Shown: positions 23,144 to 35,800 of the stretch, one piece after another
How the letters are laid out: every line of letters begins with the position of its first letter
How positions within the stretch are numbered: position 1 is the stretch's first letter
From: Trichobilharzia szidati
Taxonomy: Eukaryota > Platyhelminthes > Trematoda > Strigeidida > Schistosomatidae
Direction: 5' to 3'
Assembly (NCBI GenBank): GCA_944472155.2
Contig: OX235271.1
Location: 102,437,256 to 102,501,255, forward strand
DNA: 64,000 nucleotides
The notes under the pieces: generated by a model
Told to the model about the DNA's origin: nothing
The model's database searches: none
The model's input: the letters and a program-made list of their open reading frames with translations, nothing else
Program-made: the position numbers and the translations under genes

Positions 23144-23289
23144 TGATGAAACCAATAAAATATGCTCAAGAGAACCTGATTATCAAGGAGGAGAAACAAA
23201 TGAAACAATGGGTTGATCACTTTAAATGACTCTTGAATCAACTCGTTCATAAATACCACCAACAACATGCACAGAACTGCCTGTCAGTG
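23144..23289 (+). repeat. Third copy of the LINE flank, 13 bases shorter
   Basis: Same segment as 17493-17651 but lacking CCATCACCTGCAA. It continues without a break into the rest of the LINE (GGATATCAG...), so it is the copy joined to the original right-hand sequence. Confidence 0.88.
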
Positions 23290-23943
23290 GATATCAGTTC
23301 TCCAACGAAAGCGGAAATCCTAAATGCGAACACGCTACTGAAGTTCGTCTGGGAAGGCGGCAGGACCAGATGAACCCCCCTCCTGAAACAATGAAAACAG
23401 ACCCAGAGAATGCGTTAGATGTGCTCCCGCCATTATTGCAAAAGGTTTGGAAGAAAGAAAAAGTGCCTACCGATTGGAAGAAAGGCTAGCCACCTTGTCA
23501 AGCTGCCTAAGAAGGGCGACTTGGGCCTCACTGTGCAATAAATGGAGTGGATTCATACTATTGTCCACGCCAAGTGATATATATACTAATTCGCATCATC
23601 CTGGAGAGAATAAAGGATGCATTGGATACAGAACTCTGTCCCACTGGAACAAGCTGGATTTAGGAAAGGCAAGTCATGTGCTGATCAATTGCAACTCTAC
23701 GCATCGTCATTGAACAAATCATAGAATGGCAATCAAACCTCTACCTTAACTTCATCGACTTCGAAAAGGCCTTCAACAGCATTTACAGAGAAGTAATTTG
23801 AAAACTGCTTCAAACACTACCGCGTAGCTCAAGTCTTTATCAACCTCATTCAACAGCTAGCTATATAACAATGCCACGTGCCAGGTGATCCACAACGGAA
23901 AACTCAGCAAGGCGTTAGAAATGCATGCAAGACTAAGACAAGG

Positions 23944-24174
23944 CTTTTTTTCCTTAACGTTCCCCAGTGGAACAATGGGTTTCAAGCTAGTAGCTTGAAG
24001 TTTCTGTAGCAGTGTTTATTTTACAAGATGAGGTTGCTAGCCTCATGCCCAACCTTCCCTCTTCCCCAGCATTATTTCTGGCTTAGCGAGGTAAAGGAGT
24101 GCGTCGGCCAGGAATCGAACTCCGGGCAATGTGCATGATCGGCGAGCGTCCTAACCGCTATGCCACCGACACAC
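23944..24174 (-). repeat. tRNA-derived SINE with 9-base target duplication
   Basis: Flanked by AAGACAAGG at 23935-23943 and 24175-24183. The - strand head has A box TAGCGGTTAGGACGC and B box GAGTTCGATTCCTGG. The body reads CTCCTTTACCTCGCTAAGCC, then CAACCTCATCTTGTAAAATA, and ends GTTCCACTGGGGAACGTTAAGG plus A's. It split the family 2 LINE after that LINE had inserted. Confidence 0.9.
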
Positions 24175-24435
24175 AAGACAAGGTTGCACACTGCTATTAC
24201 TGATGATATTGTTAATTCTGGTAGACTGGATCATGTGTCAGACTGAGGGGAGCGAGGAGACAGGAATACGCTGGACCACCGATATGAGGACTCTAGAAGA
24301 TATGGATTTCACAGATGATACGTGTCTACCGTCACACAATTTCGAGGACTTACAGGTGGAAAACAACAAACTGGCTGAAGAGGCTGGCAGCGAAGACAGG
24401 ACTGCAGGTGGACGTGGAAAAGACGGAGGTTATGA

Positions 24436-24478
24436 AGATAACCAACCAACCAACAGCAACAACAACAACAGCAACCAG
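24436..24478 (+). repeat. (CAA/CAG)n tract inside LINE family 2
   Basis: ACCAACCAACC followed by CAGCAACAACAACAACAGCAA. The same place in the copy at 31838-32768 is a (TTG)n tract on the + strand (about 32425-32450) coding seven glutamines, and in the copy at 42735-43483 only two or three codons remain. Confidence 0.8.
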
Positions 24479-25305
24479 TCACTATCAACGGGAGAGATAT
24501 GACAGACATTACTTCTTTCGCTTATGTAGGAAGCATCATTTGAACTATAGGGAGTCGGAAAGGACAAAGAGGTCAGAGTCAGAATCGAAAAGGCAAGATA
24601 CTCCTTTATCAACCTGAAGTCAGTTCGGGAATCTTCTGCATTAACTCAGCATAAGGAACAAGATTCGAATTTTCAACACTAATGTCAAGTCGGTTCTCCT
24701 ATTCTGGTCAGAAACTTGCACTGCGCATCACGGAAAGCATTTCCAACGGGTTGCAGACTTTAATCAACAGCTGCCTTCACTGGCTGCATACTGAAGATCA
24801 AATGGCTGGCCAGAAAGAATTAGTAACAAGAAACTTTGGCTGGGAACAAACCAACCAAGAGCCGATCGCTCAACAAGTATGTAGGAGAAAATGGAGATGG
24901 ATCGGGCACGCGTTGAGGAGGCCGTCGAATGACATCGCGCACCAGGCCCTTGAATGGAATCCAAATGGAAAGCGACGAGTGTGTCGTCGTCCTAGGGTGA
25001 CATGGAGGTGATCTTGTGAGGAAGAGATGAGAGACTATAGGTAATCGTAGACCCAGTTTAAGAGGTTGGCCGAAAATAAAACAAAGCGGAGATGTGTTGT
25101 TAAAGCCCTATGTTCCACTCGGAACCCAAGGGAATTATATATATACATATATGGTCGAATGTCTGATTAGAAATAACTTGGCGAAACACGACTCATAATA
25201 TTTCACCTCCTGGTCTAAAAACACGTGATAAAACACTAAAACTTGAATAAAAATGAAGCCTTATATTATTTATAGGTTGTGTACATTTCTAATAATATCA
25301 CCATT

Positions 25306-25706
25306 TTAGTTACGTTGTGCTTCCGAGTACTTCGTTTCAAAATCCCATTCAACTTCAGGCGTCTCCTGTATTACTACATAACACTGTATGATATCGCCAA
25401 CTTTCCAGTCAGAGATAAAATTTTTTGATGTATCACGATTGTTATCATCCTGAATTTCAGGCGATACCAATACAATACCGCATTCCACACCTCTTCGAAT
25501 ACTGTCAACAACTGCTTTTTCATGACGTAATGAATAACAGTCAGCTCGACTGACTATAATATCACTGGAAGTAGAAAAGTCAACTTCACTGTTCTGATTG
25601 GAATCCTTTTTCAGCATATTTGAATGCTTATTCATTTGTGAAGAAGATGAACGATGATTTGGACGGATAACACGATAGCCTAGTGTAATTGGTTCATTGG
25701 TGATGC
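25306..25706 (-). CDS. MTIF2: MTIF2 exon 14, C-terminal domain
   Basis: Stop TAA is the complement of 25306-25308; acceptor ACAATTTAG. It starts with two bases completing GGC. An insertion rich in Ser, Asn and Asp (about 60 residues after RPNHRSSSS) is absent from most IF-2 proteins. The family pattern then resumes: [20 protein letters not shown] followed by [15 protein letters not shown], the strands of the last beta-barrel. Confidence 0.9.
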
Positions 25707-28700
25707 CTAAATTGTAAATAAAACAACAACAACAAGAAATTACAAAAGATAGTAAATGTTCAATATACTGTTTCCTGTTTTCATAAATTTAATCCTGAAT
25801 TTAACAAAACTGAAAGAAGAAAGAAACCACATCAGCTTTGGATTCATATATTACCTTGTAACCATATGGTTGTTTATAAGATACCACATATGACAGAAGC
25901 TGATCCTATGAAGTAAGCTAAGTGCTTTTTTATCATGAAACACTCACCGGATGTTTAATAATATAAATTTTGCTGACTTAAATACCACTCATTGAACTAT
26001 ATGACTATGACATGAAGTAGGTAAACGATAGTGGCTTTAAGGTAACCTTATTTCTCTGTTATTGTTGCAGGTTTGACTGGCTGACTGGTTTCAACGTAGA
26101 ACTTTGCACAGATGTGCAGCAGTTCGAGTTGCCACTCTCCCTCTATGTGGCATACAAAGCAAGAGAAGAAAGATAAAGAGATATGAGGCGAAAAGGATCG
26201 TAATATTAAAGGACAATAGAATTCTATGGGATATCATAAATCAGAAAGAGTGAATGCATCTGCGCTTTTGAGAAAGATTTGAGCCACATCACCAATTGTC
26301 TCCAGCCATCGGTTTTTACCATCCCCAGGACCCCAACCAGGAATTCTACACCTCCCTAAGTGGCTGACTTAAACTAACTGTTGTAAATTTCACTGACTGA
26401 TGAAGCCATGTGTTGGTTCGACCACCACTAAGCTAACTGTTTTCCAACCTGATCCTATGTCAGTCAGCTAACATTGCCCATCGAGGAAGGTTTACTTAAA
26501 CTTTATCACAAAAGAGATAAAGAACAATTATATTGAAAAGTAATCTGTACGAATATAATTTCTAAGCTACTCATTTAAATATCGCAGCGGCATAATGTCG
26601 CATTTACAATCATTCCGCTATTGTGCATAGCGAAGGAACTTCCCGCACGCTTCATATATACTGCAACTGAGACAATTCACATATCATAAAGCTATTCTGT
26701 TATAGGAGCAGAATTTCGATAAAATGTTTATTCATGTGTAGAAATAAGTAATATTCAGTGTATTACTTTGATTAGGATTAAATTTAAAACAATTAGTCCC
26801 TTTTATAAATTTGGATAGTGTTATTAGAAGACGGAGATTATCTGAAAAAATGTCATGTATTTGCGCTATACATTCCAAACAATCTGATCCCCCACACATT
26901 TACTTGTCAAGTCGATATATGTGAAAACGTTAAATTAAACAAAGTAACAAAAAAGATTTAAGAATGATTAACACAACGTTTGGTAATCCAATTATTAGTC
27001 AGGCGCAGACAGAACAAGGCAACAACGTTCCTCATCTAATTCCGACCACAGTTACAACAAATTGGCGACGCGTCTACCTCAATTCATTACGGTTATAACA
27101 AATTGGCGACGGGGTTTACTTTAATTCACTGCAGTTATAACAAGCAAGCGACGACGAGTTTTATTCTGTTCAGCGCATCTATAGAACATTTTTGACTGTG
27201 TTAATTACAACCCAATTACAATGTCTATCTCTCTGGACGATCTCAAATCCATCTTGCAGCAGCAGCAACTTCAGAATGAGGCAGCTCAACTTAAATTAAT
27301 CGAAGCTCTCACTCAGAAGCTGTCAATGCAAGTTCCATCAACATCTCATTCAGACAAATACGAAAGCATCTCAAATTCCATCAGTGAATTCAACTACGAC
27401 CCAATATCTGGTCTCGTATTTGATGCATGGTTCAATCGTTATGAAGACGTTTTTCGTATTGAATGCCACATGTTTGATGATGCTGCCAAAGTCCGATTGT
27501 TACTACGAAAACTTGGTACTGTTGAGCACAACAGATATGTTAACTTCATTCTGCCTAAGAACCCACGTGAATTATCATTCGATGAGACAGTCACCGTTTT
27601 ATCACAAATCTTTGGTGAACAGTCATCCATGTTTAATATCCGGTATCAATGTTTTCAGTTGACAAAAATGCCTTCCGATGATTATGTTACTTACGCTGGC
27701 AAAGTGAACAAAGAATGCGAAAGGTTCAAACCACACGAAATGACATCAGATCAGTTCAAGTGTTTGATTTTTATTTGTGGGTTGAAGAACCCAGAAGATA
27801 CTGACATAAGAACTCGACTTCTGTCACTCGTGGAACAAGACCCGAAAATGACTTTACAAATGGTGACAGCAGAATGCCAACGCTTAATCAACTTGAAGCA
27901 CGATACTGCTATGGTGGAGTGCAAACGACAGTCGTCTGAATTTGGTTCAGTTAACACAGTGAAAAGTCCTCCGATCACCGTTAAGCACGCAGCACGTCAG
28001 TCTCAGAATTCAGCTAAACCTCCTTCAGTGTGCTGGCACTGTGGTTCGTGGCATTTTGTCAAGTTCTGTCCTTTCAAGAAACATAAATGCCGTAATTGTC
28101 ACCGTTTTGGACATAAAGAGGGTTACTGTACATCACAGAAAAATTCTTCGGTGAAGAACAGAAGTCGTCATTTCAAGCCGAAACAATCTCCTCGAATACA
28201 GACCATTTTCACAACTTCCAAAGTCAATTTCGCCAGCAAACGTAAGTACATTACACTACGCATTAACGGCAAATCTATTCGTCTTCAGTTGGATACGGCA
28301 TCAGATATCACTTTAATTTCCCGAACTACGTGGCGCAAACTTGGGTGCCCACAGATTCTGCCGACCGAGCATGTCGCCAAGAATGCCTCTGGAGATATAC
28401 TGAAACTCGTGGGTGAGATAAATTGCCAGGTTCAGTTTGGTGAGAATCAGTTCAATGGTGTATGTTACGTCACAAACTACCATGATGTGAATTTGCTTGG
28501 TCTTGACTGGTTAGACAAGCTCCATATCTTCAATGTACCGTTAAATTCAATATGCTCTAATGTTTCGTCCTCACCAAAGAACGTTGTTCCTGGACATGTA
28601 TCTGGTCAGTCTCTCTTGCAACGCCTGCGTGCTTATGCAAAACCGAAGGGCGAGGGAACAACAGAAGAAATTTTGGATAGATCCTTGCTACATTATCATC

Positions 28701-29819
28701 GTACGACGCCAAATCCTTCCACAGCCGAAAGCCCGGGACGCAGATCACAATCTATCCAGTACGCGAAAGTCAACTCGACAAAGAAGAGCTCCAAAACCTT
28801 TTCAAATCGATTCAAAAAGCAAGTCCTACACTTTTAACGGGGGGAGGTGATAGGATCCCACACGCTTTGTTATTGTTCAATTATCTTAACGACTGTTAAT
28901 CTCGTATAAGTTGTATATCATCAATTCTCACGCACTTTGTTATTGTTCAATTATCTTAATGACTGTTAATCTCGCATATGTGTTATATTATCATTTCCCA
29001 GGCACTTTGTTATTGTTCAGTTATCTTAATGACTGTTAATCTCGTATAAGTGGTATATCATCATTCCCACGCATTTTGTTATTGACTATTACGACCAATT
29101 ATTTCAAATACTGTTAGCTGTCTCTATTGGTTGTAAAATTGTATAAATACCACTTCCTAAATAAGTTTATTTGTCGTCGTTGTTGTAGTCGTAGTTGTTG
29201 TACTACAATACACAGTCAGAGACCAGACTTTGTCTTTTGATATTTGCGTGGTTCGCTGAGTCGGAAGGTACCAGAAGCAGATAGGCATATTAGTCAGGCG
29301 CAGACAGAACAAGGCAACAACGTTCCTCATCTAATTCCGACCACAGTTACAACACCAATCAAATAAGGATTACCAAGGTAGGTTAAGAGTAATAATAAAC
29401 TGTTTTTGAATGCACAGGGGAGGGGGCTTAAGTTTATGAATAACTATAGACCCGGTGTATTTCAATAAGCGCCCTTGACCGTTTTTATAGATGACCTTAA
29501 AGGCTGAGTTAACATCAATCTTACGGTTCATCTCGATTAGGTGTTTAGCTATAGACGAAGTTAGTTGTCTGACACCTGTATCTATTGGTTTTTCACAATT
29601 CATTTGTCACTTTGTTTAATTTAACTTTTTCATATATACCGACTTGACAAGTAAATGTGTGGGGGATCAGATTGTTCGAAATGTATAGCGCAAATACATC
29701 ACACATTTTTCAGATAATCTCCGTCTTCTAATAACGCTATCCAAAGGAAAAAATTAATAAAAATGTAGTCGGATATCAATAAAAGAAAAATTGGGATTAC
29801 AATTAGGAAACAACCAAAA

Positions 29820-29882
<63 letters not shown>

Positions 29883-32800
29883 ACCTTACCTAAATCCATG
29901 AGGAAGGGTCCAACTTTATTGATATTAGCTACAATATTGCCTTTGATACATCTGCATCCAGCGACTGGTAAGCGTCCAGATTTCACTGCACTTTTAGCCT
30001 CTTTAATAGTAAACAGTTGCAAAATTTCTGCTTCACCTTAATTAAACAAAAAAAGCATACAGAATTGGTTATAATTATTTCAGAATTAAAATATGTAACA
30101 CTGTGATGGAAACATAGCTATCATATATGATTCACTGTTGAAACTATTTCTTAACAGATTCACTATAAAAACAACAGTTAATAGACCATTTTGATGGATA
30201 TATCCACTGAATATCAAGGTTGCAGATACGCCTTGCTGATGAGTGCCAACTAACTCGAAACCTAGGTCAAGCAAGGCTTTCTGCCGATTGCCTCCAACCA
30301 TCTAATATCATCAAAATTAATTTCTGTTGGAAGGTTGAAATGTTACCGAAAGATTCAGCATCTGTTTCAATGGAGACATAGACTAAGCATCTTTAATTTT
30401 GAATCTTTACTTAAAAGCAACAAGTAATCTTAATATATGAAAGTGTGATAAAGTAGGTTAACCGCATATGATATATGAGGCAGTCACTTGTTACGACGAA
30501 GTGTTAGTGGGTTCGTCTAAGTTGACGAGATTGCGCCTCCAGAACACGACACTATATACAACTGATCATCTGAAAATACCACCCACACTGAGATAGACAC
30601 AAAAGTCAAAGTGGGAAAAACGACAAACAAACAACGACTACGTTCACCAGACAAAATACACGGTATATATTTTCAAAGCCTCAGGAATTTAAGCTATAAA
30701 TAAACGAATCAAAAACTGTCCAGTTTGGTTATCCTGTTAGCTCATGCATAAGTCATGACTTTACGGCAAACAAAGAAGCTTGTCCGTCCTAACATCACAC
30801 AGTGAATTTATAAACCGGTGCCACTTGCTTGACTGAACTATGCATACTCAAAACTCACAGTTAAAGTTATTAAGGAAGCCTTGGAGGTAACCCCGAGAAT
30901 CGATGAATGTAGTTTATATGTAAACTAGATTGGATATAAAAATGCTGTTTATTTTTCCAGATGCTTTCTGTGTTACTATGTTTGACCTGATAACTCTTAT
31001 CTGATTTCCTTGATAATTTCAAATTTAATGTGATAAGATGTGGTTTCCTTCACCTAAACTTAGTTATTTATAGATGTACGAATTTCAGCACATGTGAGTC
31101 ATGTTATATTTCATTGTCCCTTCGGAGGACGACAAAACTTCACAAACATCCCTTTTTACAGGGCAGAGGTCTTGTTAGTTCTGCAAGATTTTGAGTATCG
31201 ATTTTTGAACATCTGGACGATTAGTGTCATTATTCATTTTTTAGTTTGGTCTAAAACACAAATCTCTGTATATAGTTGATGAGTTTATGAATATAATTAT
31301 TACATAGATATTGTGCAGTAAATAAATTAACTAACCAATTATTTTCTCTGTTGATATTGATGGAAGTCGTTTATTAACTAATTCACGAACTTCTTCTGCC
31401 AACCGATAAATAATATTGAATTCTTTAATTTCTATATTCTTTTGTTCAGCTTTACTCGTTGCTTCCGGCAGAGCATGAATGTTGAATAGTAGGACAGTTG
31501 CTGAAATTATAAAGTAACTAATCATTACACTTGCAGCTATTACCCATATAGTTTAGTTAAACTTGATAAAATCAATAACTATTACATATTCAATGTTCAT
31601 TATAATTATAGCATTCAAAATAATCCAGATAAACAAGTCGCTAACATGTTTAACGAAATTAAGTCTTACTTCATAGTGCTGCTTATAACATAAAATATGT
31701 CATGTTATCAGATGATTCATTGTCTTTTGCACCTTATGTGATTACCAGAAGGGCTCTGTCCACTGTTCAGTGTTTGCACAAATTAATAAACACCTAATTC
31801 GATGATATTAGATTATTATTTATTATCATTGTTCCCTTGGGTTCCTAGTGGAACATAGGGCTTCAACTACACGTCTCCACTTGCTTCTGTCTTCTGTTGT
31901 ACTTTTCACTGCATCCATGTTAGTCCTTATTGTTTCAACTCTTCTTCACACGATCTCCTCCATGTCACCCTTGGACGTTCCACTCGAGGGCCTGACGCGC
32001 GATGTCACCCAGCGGCCTCCTCAGCGAGTGTCCAATCCATCTCCACTTTCTCCTGCATATTTGTTGGGCGATTGGTTCTTGTTTTGTTTGTTCCCATAGG
32101 TTCTTGTTTGTGATTCTTTCCGGCCATCTGATCTTCAGTATAGAACGAAGACAGTTGTTGATAAAGGTCTGCAACCTGTTTCTGATCCATGTAGAAGAAC
32201 TGACTTGACGTTTGCATTGAAAATCCGAATTTTGTTGTTGATGCTGAGTGACAGCGGAAGATTTCCAGATTGGTTTCAGGTTGATGAATGTGTTTCTCGC
32301 CTTCCCGATTCTCGCTCGATTTGACATCCTCGTCCGTTCCTCCTGTAGTTGAGACAATGCTCCCTAGATAAGTGAAAGAAGTAACCTCTTTCAAATCCCT
32401 TCCGTTGATGGTGATTGGCGCTGGATGTTGCTGTTGTTGTTGTTGTTGGTTGGTTATTTTCATAACCTCCGTCTTGTCTATGTTCACCCGCAGTCCTGTC
32501 TTTGCTGCTTCTTCTTCGACCAGTTTGTCGGTTTTCGCTTGTAAGTCTTCGATTTTGTGTGACATCAAACATAAATCATCAGCGAAATCCAGGTCTTCTA
32601 GGTTCTTCACGTCGGTCCAGGATATCCCTGTCTTCTCGTTTCCCACTGTCTGACGCATAATCCAGTCCACTACAATTAGGAATATCATTGGTGATAATAA
32701 GCACCCTTGTCTGGCTCCTGTGTTTACTCCAAACGCTTCGCTGAGTTCTCCGTTGTGGATCACTTGACATGTGCCGATGATATTAGATGGTTGGAGGTAA

Positions 32801-35800
32801 TCGGCAGGGAAGCCTTGGACCTAGGTTTCGTGCTAGTTGGCACTCACCAGTCAGCAAGGCGTATCTGTAACCTTGAAGGAACTTATTTACCTTCTAAAAT
32901 TCAAACCTGCGTCACCCAGTGCTCCAGTAAGAGACGTTACCACTGCCGATTGTCTCCAACCATCTAATATCATCAAATCAATGTGCACTATGATGGCGAA
33001 CTACCTAGAATGGTGGCCACACTGCAAACTTGACTGATATAATTCAGTCTACACCAAAGAAAGGACTAGACACATCATATTAGTTACTAGTGTCCAATCA
33101 AAGTAAACACCTAATCCGAAACTGCGCTTTAGTCTAATTAGGCATATTACACTGTACTGCATTATGCTTAACTCAGGAGAATGATACTGAAAACAATAAC
33201 TTTAGTAAATATTAAGGGAATATTATGAGTTGTATTTCTAAACAAACCAACGTCAATTGACAGACACACTGAAAACATATAAGCACAGAATATCTAGTTC
33301 GCCCAAGTTTGCGTCTGCTTAATAGCACAAACCAAAGTGAACGAATGCAGAACCACCAAGTTACTACAAATCTAAAACAGGTTGAGATAATCAACTTGGT
33401 TTTACTCTCTACTACTGCATAATATGAAATCTAGCTAGTCTCAAACTCAATTAGCCAGATTACAGCGAGTATAAACGACCAATGGATACACTCAATGCCT
33501 GGTTCAATTTGAAAACCTGATAAATCAAACCTATGACTTGATACCAACGTCTGATGATGACCTACAACAATTCAAACCAACTGTCCTCGACTGTTGCCAC
33601 AAATTTATAAATGGCAATCCAAACGGAAGATCCATACGAACGAAGAAACACTACAAAGAGCTGAAAGAATTGATGAACAATGACGAGATTATGCTGATAC
33701 GTCCTGATAAAGGTGGAGGAATAGTAATCATGAACCGTAAGGATCATATCAGTAAAATGCTGACCATTCTATCTGATGAATCTAAATTCACCAAACCACC
33801 CAACGAGAAAAACAAGACGGAGCAGATTGAACAAAAACTAACAGACATCCTCCGTAAACTAAAGAACGAATCCTTGATTACCAACGAAACGTTTGAATCC
33901 CTGAGACCATCTGGTTCAAATATACCAAGACTCTACGGACTTCCTGAAGTATACAAGATGGGCACTCCACTAATTCGCCTTACCACCGCACTGCCCAATG
34001 GCTAGCAGACTTACTTGAACCAATCAGAAAACAAGTCTCCCGTCACTCAGTGCGAGATTCATTTGAATTCGTCAATTGCGTCGAAAACGTCAATGTTTCT
34101 AATCGAACGATGATCTCACTCGATGCTGTCTCATTGTTTACAAATGTTCCACTAATTGAAACAATTTGTCACATATGCGAGCTCATGCGTCGGTGGCACA
34201 GTGGTTAGGACTCTCGCCGACCATGCACATGGTCCGAGGTTCGATCCCCTGCCGGCGCACACCCGATATCTATGGTCGGCCTGAATTCGGGCTACCGATA
34301 TCCATGCTGAAAATTCCATACTTGTACTGAAAATACGGTGTGGAATCAAGCTGTAAATCAAAATAAAAAAAATAAAAAATAAGGAGTAAACATCGGTATA
34401 CCCACCGACTATCTAAAAGAACTTCTGCTGAGATGCACCCTAAACGTCCAGTTATCCTTTAACAACGAAATATATCGTCAAAAGGATGGTATAGCTATGG
34501 GCTCACCACAAGGCCTCCGCTTGCGGATTTCTTTATGTCGAAACTCGAAAACACTTGCCTAAAGAATATGATTGACAACTTTGAACTCTACAAGAGATAC
34601 GTCGACGACACCTTCATCATCTGCAACAACGAAGAGAATTTAGAAGATATCCTGAAGTTCTTCAACATCTGCCACCCTGCGATTCAGTTCACACTAGAGA
34701 AAGTCTAACTCAAAGATATCTTTTCTTGACGTTCAACTAACGAGGCGCCAACAAGACGGAACATTAAAAAGATCCATCTACAGAAAGCCAACGTGGAACG
34801 GACAGCTCACTAACTTCCACAGTTGGGTGCCTCTATATTCTAAACGAAACTTAATCCGTTCACTAAGCCACAGAATACGTAGAATTTGCAGCCCGGGCGC
34901 CATAGAAGATGAAATGAACACTCTCAAGAAAATCCTCCTTGAAAATGGCTATCCAGAAAGATTTATCACAAAATCAATGAAACCCAGACCAGAGAAGCCG
35001 CCCACACCCAGTGTCCCAAAAAAATTCTCTATATGAACCTGCAGTTCAATGGAGACCAATCTACAGAAATACTGAGAAATCGGCTCCCCCGCTCATTGAA
35101 GAAAACCTTCTTTGCAGCTGAATTACGACTGACGTTCTCCACGAGACCAATGATTCGTATGAACGTGAAGGATAAGCTACCGCTGTTGGCCTCATCTATG
35201 TGCATCTACCAATTCACCTGCTCGTGTGGAGCCAGAGAAAAAAGTAGAAGAAATGCATAATATAGACAGTAAACAGAGGTGTGAGACAAAGGAATAGTAA
35301 TAACGGAGAACAAAACAGTTTAATTGGAAATCATAAATCACAAGGAGTGGATGCATCTTCGCCACTGAGAACGATTTTGAGCCATGTCACCAATTGTTTC
35401 CAACCATTGGTTTTTACCGTCCCGAGGACCCCAACCAGGAAGTCTACATCTTCCTACGTGGCTTAGACTAACTGTCGTGTTGAGTATTACTCTTTACTAC
35501 TTCAAAATACATTCCTTTTACTTATTGATAAAGCTTCTTTTTCAGTTTCATAACTTTTGTGTCAAAATAAATTGTAAAAGCATAATGTGTTCCATTTTTA
35601 CTGCATTTCAAACAACATGATCGCTATCCGACTATGAATTCGCGTAATGGTAAGTAATTATAAACTAAAAGCACAAAATGATGTCAATTGGTGGATGGTA
35701 ACTAGCAGTGGAATCCAGAATTCGTCATCTAGATCTACCTGCATTCCCCATTGAGTGATGGTGTTCCCATCAAGGCTCGGACCCAGTGCCCACAGTTTCA

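Larger units (their letters stand above)
23290..25140 (+). mobile_element. RTE-type LINE (family 2), reverse transcriptase and 3' part
   Basis: Last piece of the split LINE. It contains ISSPTKAEILNANTLLK, then GKSCADQ, LYLNFIDFEKAFNSIYREV (about 23740, the first catalytic RT segment), HNGKLSKALEMHARLRQGF, LVDWIMC, LEDMDFTDDTCLPSH (the second catalytic segment as FTDD), EKTEVMKI, then a CAA/CAG-rich tract and [27 protein letters not shown] near the end. It has several frameshifts and stops and is interrupted by a SINE at 23944-24174. Confidence 0.82.
26993..29354 (+). mobile_element. Internally deleted Gypsy derivative with 5-base target duplication
   Basis: Flanked by CCAAT at 26988-26992 and 29355-29359. 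The right LTR (28848-29354, 507 bases, TG...CA) is complete. The left LTR is a T plus only the last 66 bases of the LTR (26994-27059). The internal region keeps gag and protease but has lost reverse transcriptase, RNase H and most of integrase. A G-rich polypurine tract lies at 28837-28847. It cannot move on its own, and lies in MTIF2 intron 13. Confidence 0.88.

Noticed and set aside
26398..26440. CTGATGA followed by a TTCGA segment, hammerhead-like at first sight
   Set aside because: No GAAA at the required place, and the sequence is the antisense of an RTE C-terminus.
28861..29100. Regularly spaced repeats that might suggest a CRISPR array
   Set aside because: Units are directly tandem with no unique spacers and lie in an LTR of a eukaryotic element.
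29822..30022. Minus-strand open frame ending in repeated Tyr-Ile
   Set aside because: The end is translation of the (TA)n tract beyond the exon 13 donor; only 29890-30036 is coding.
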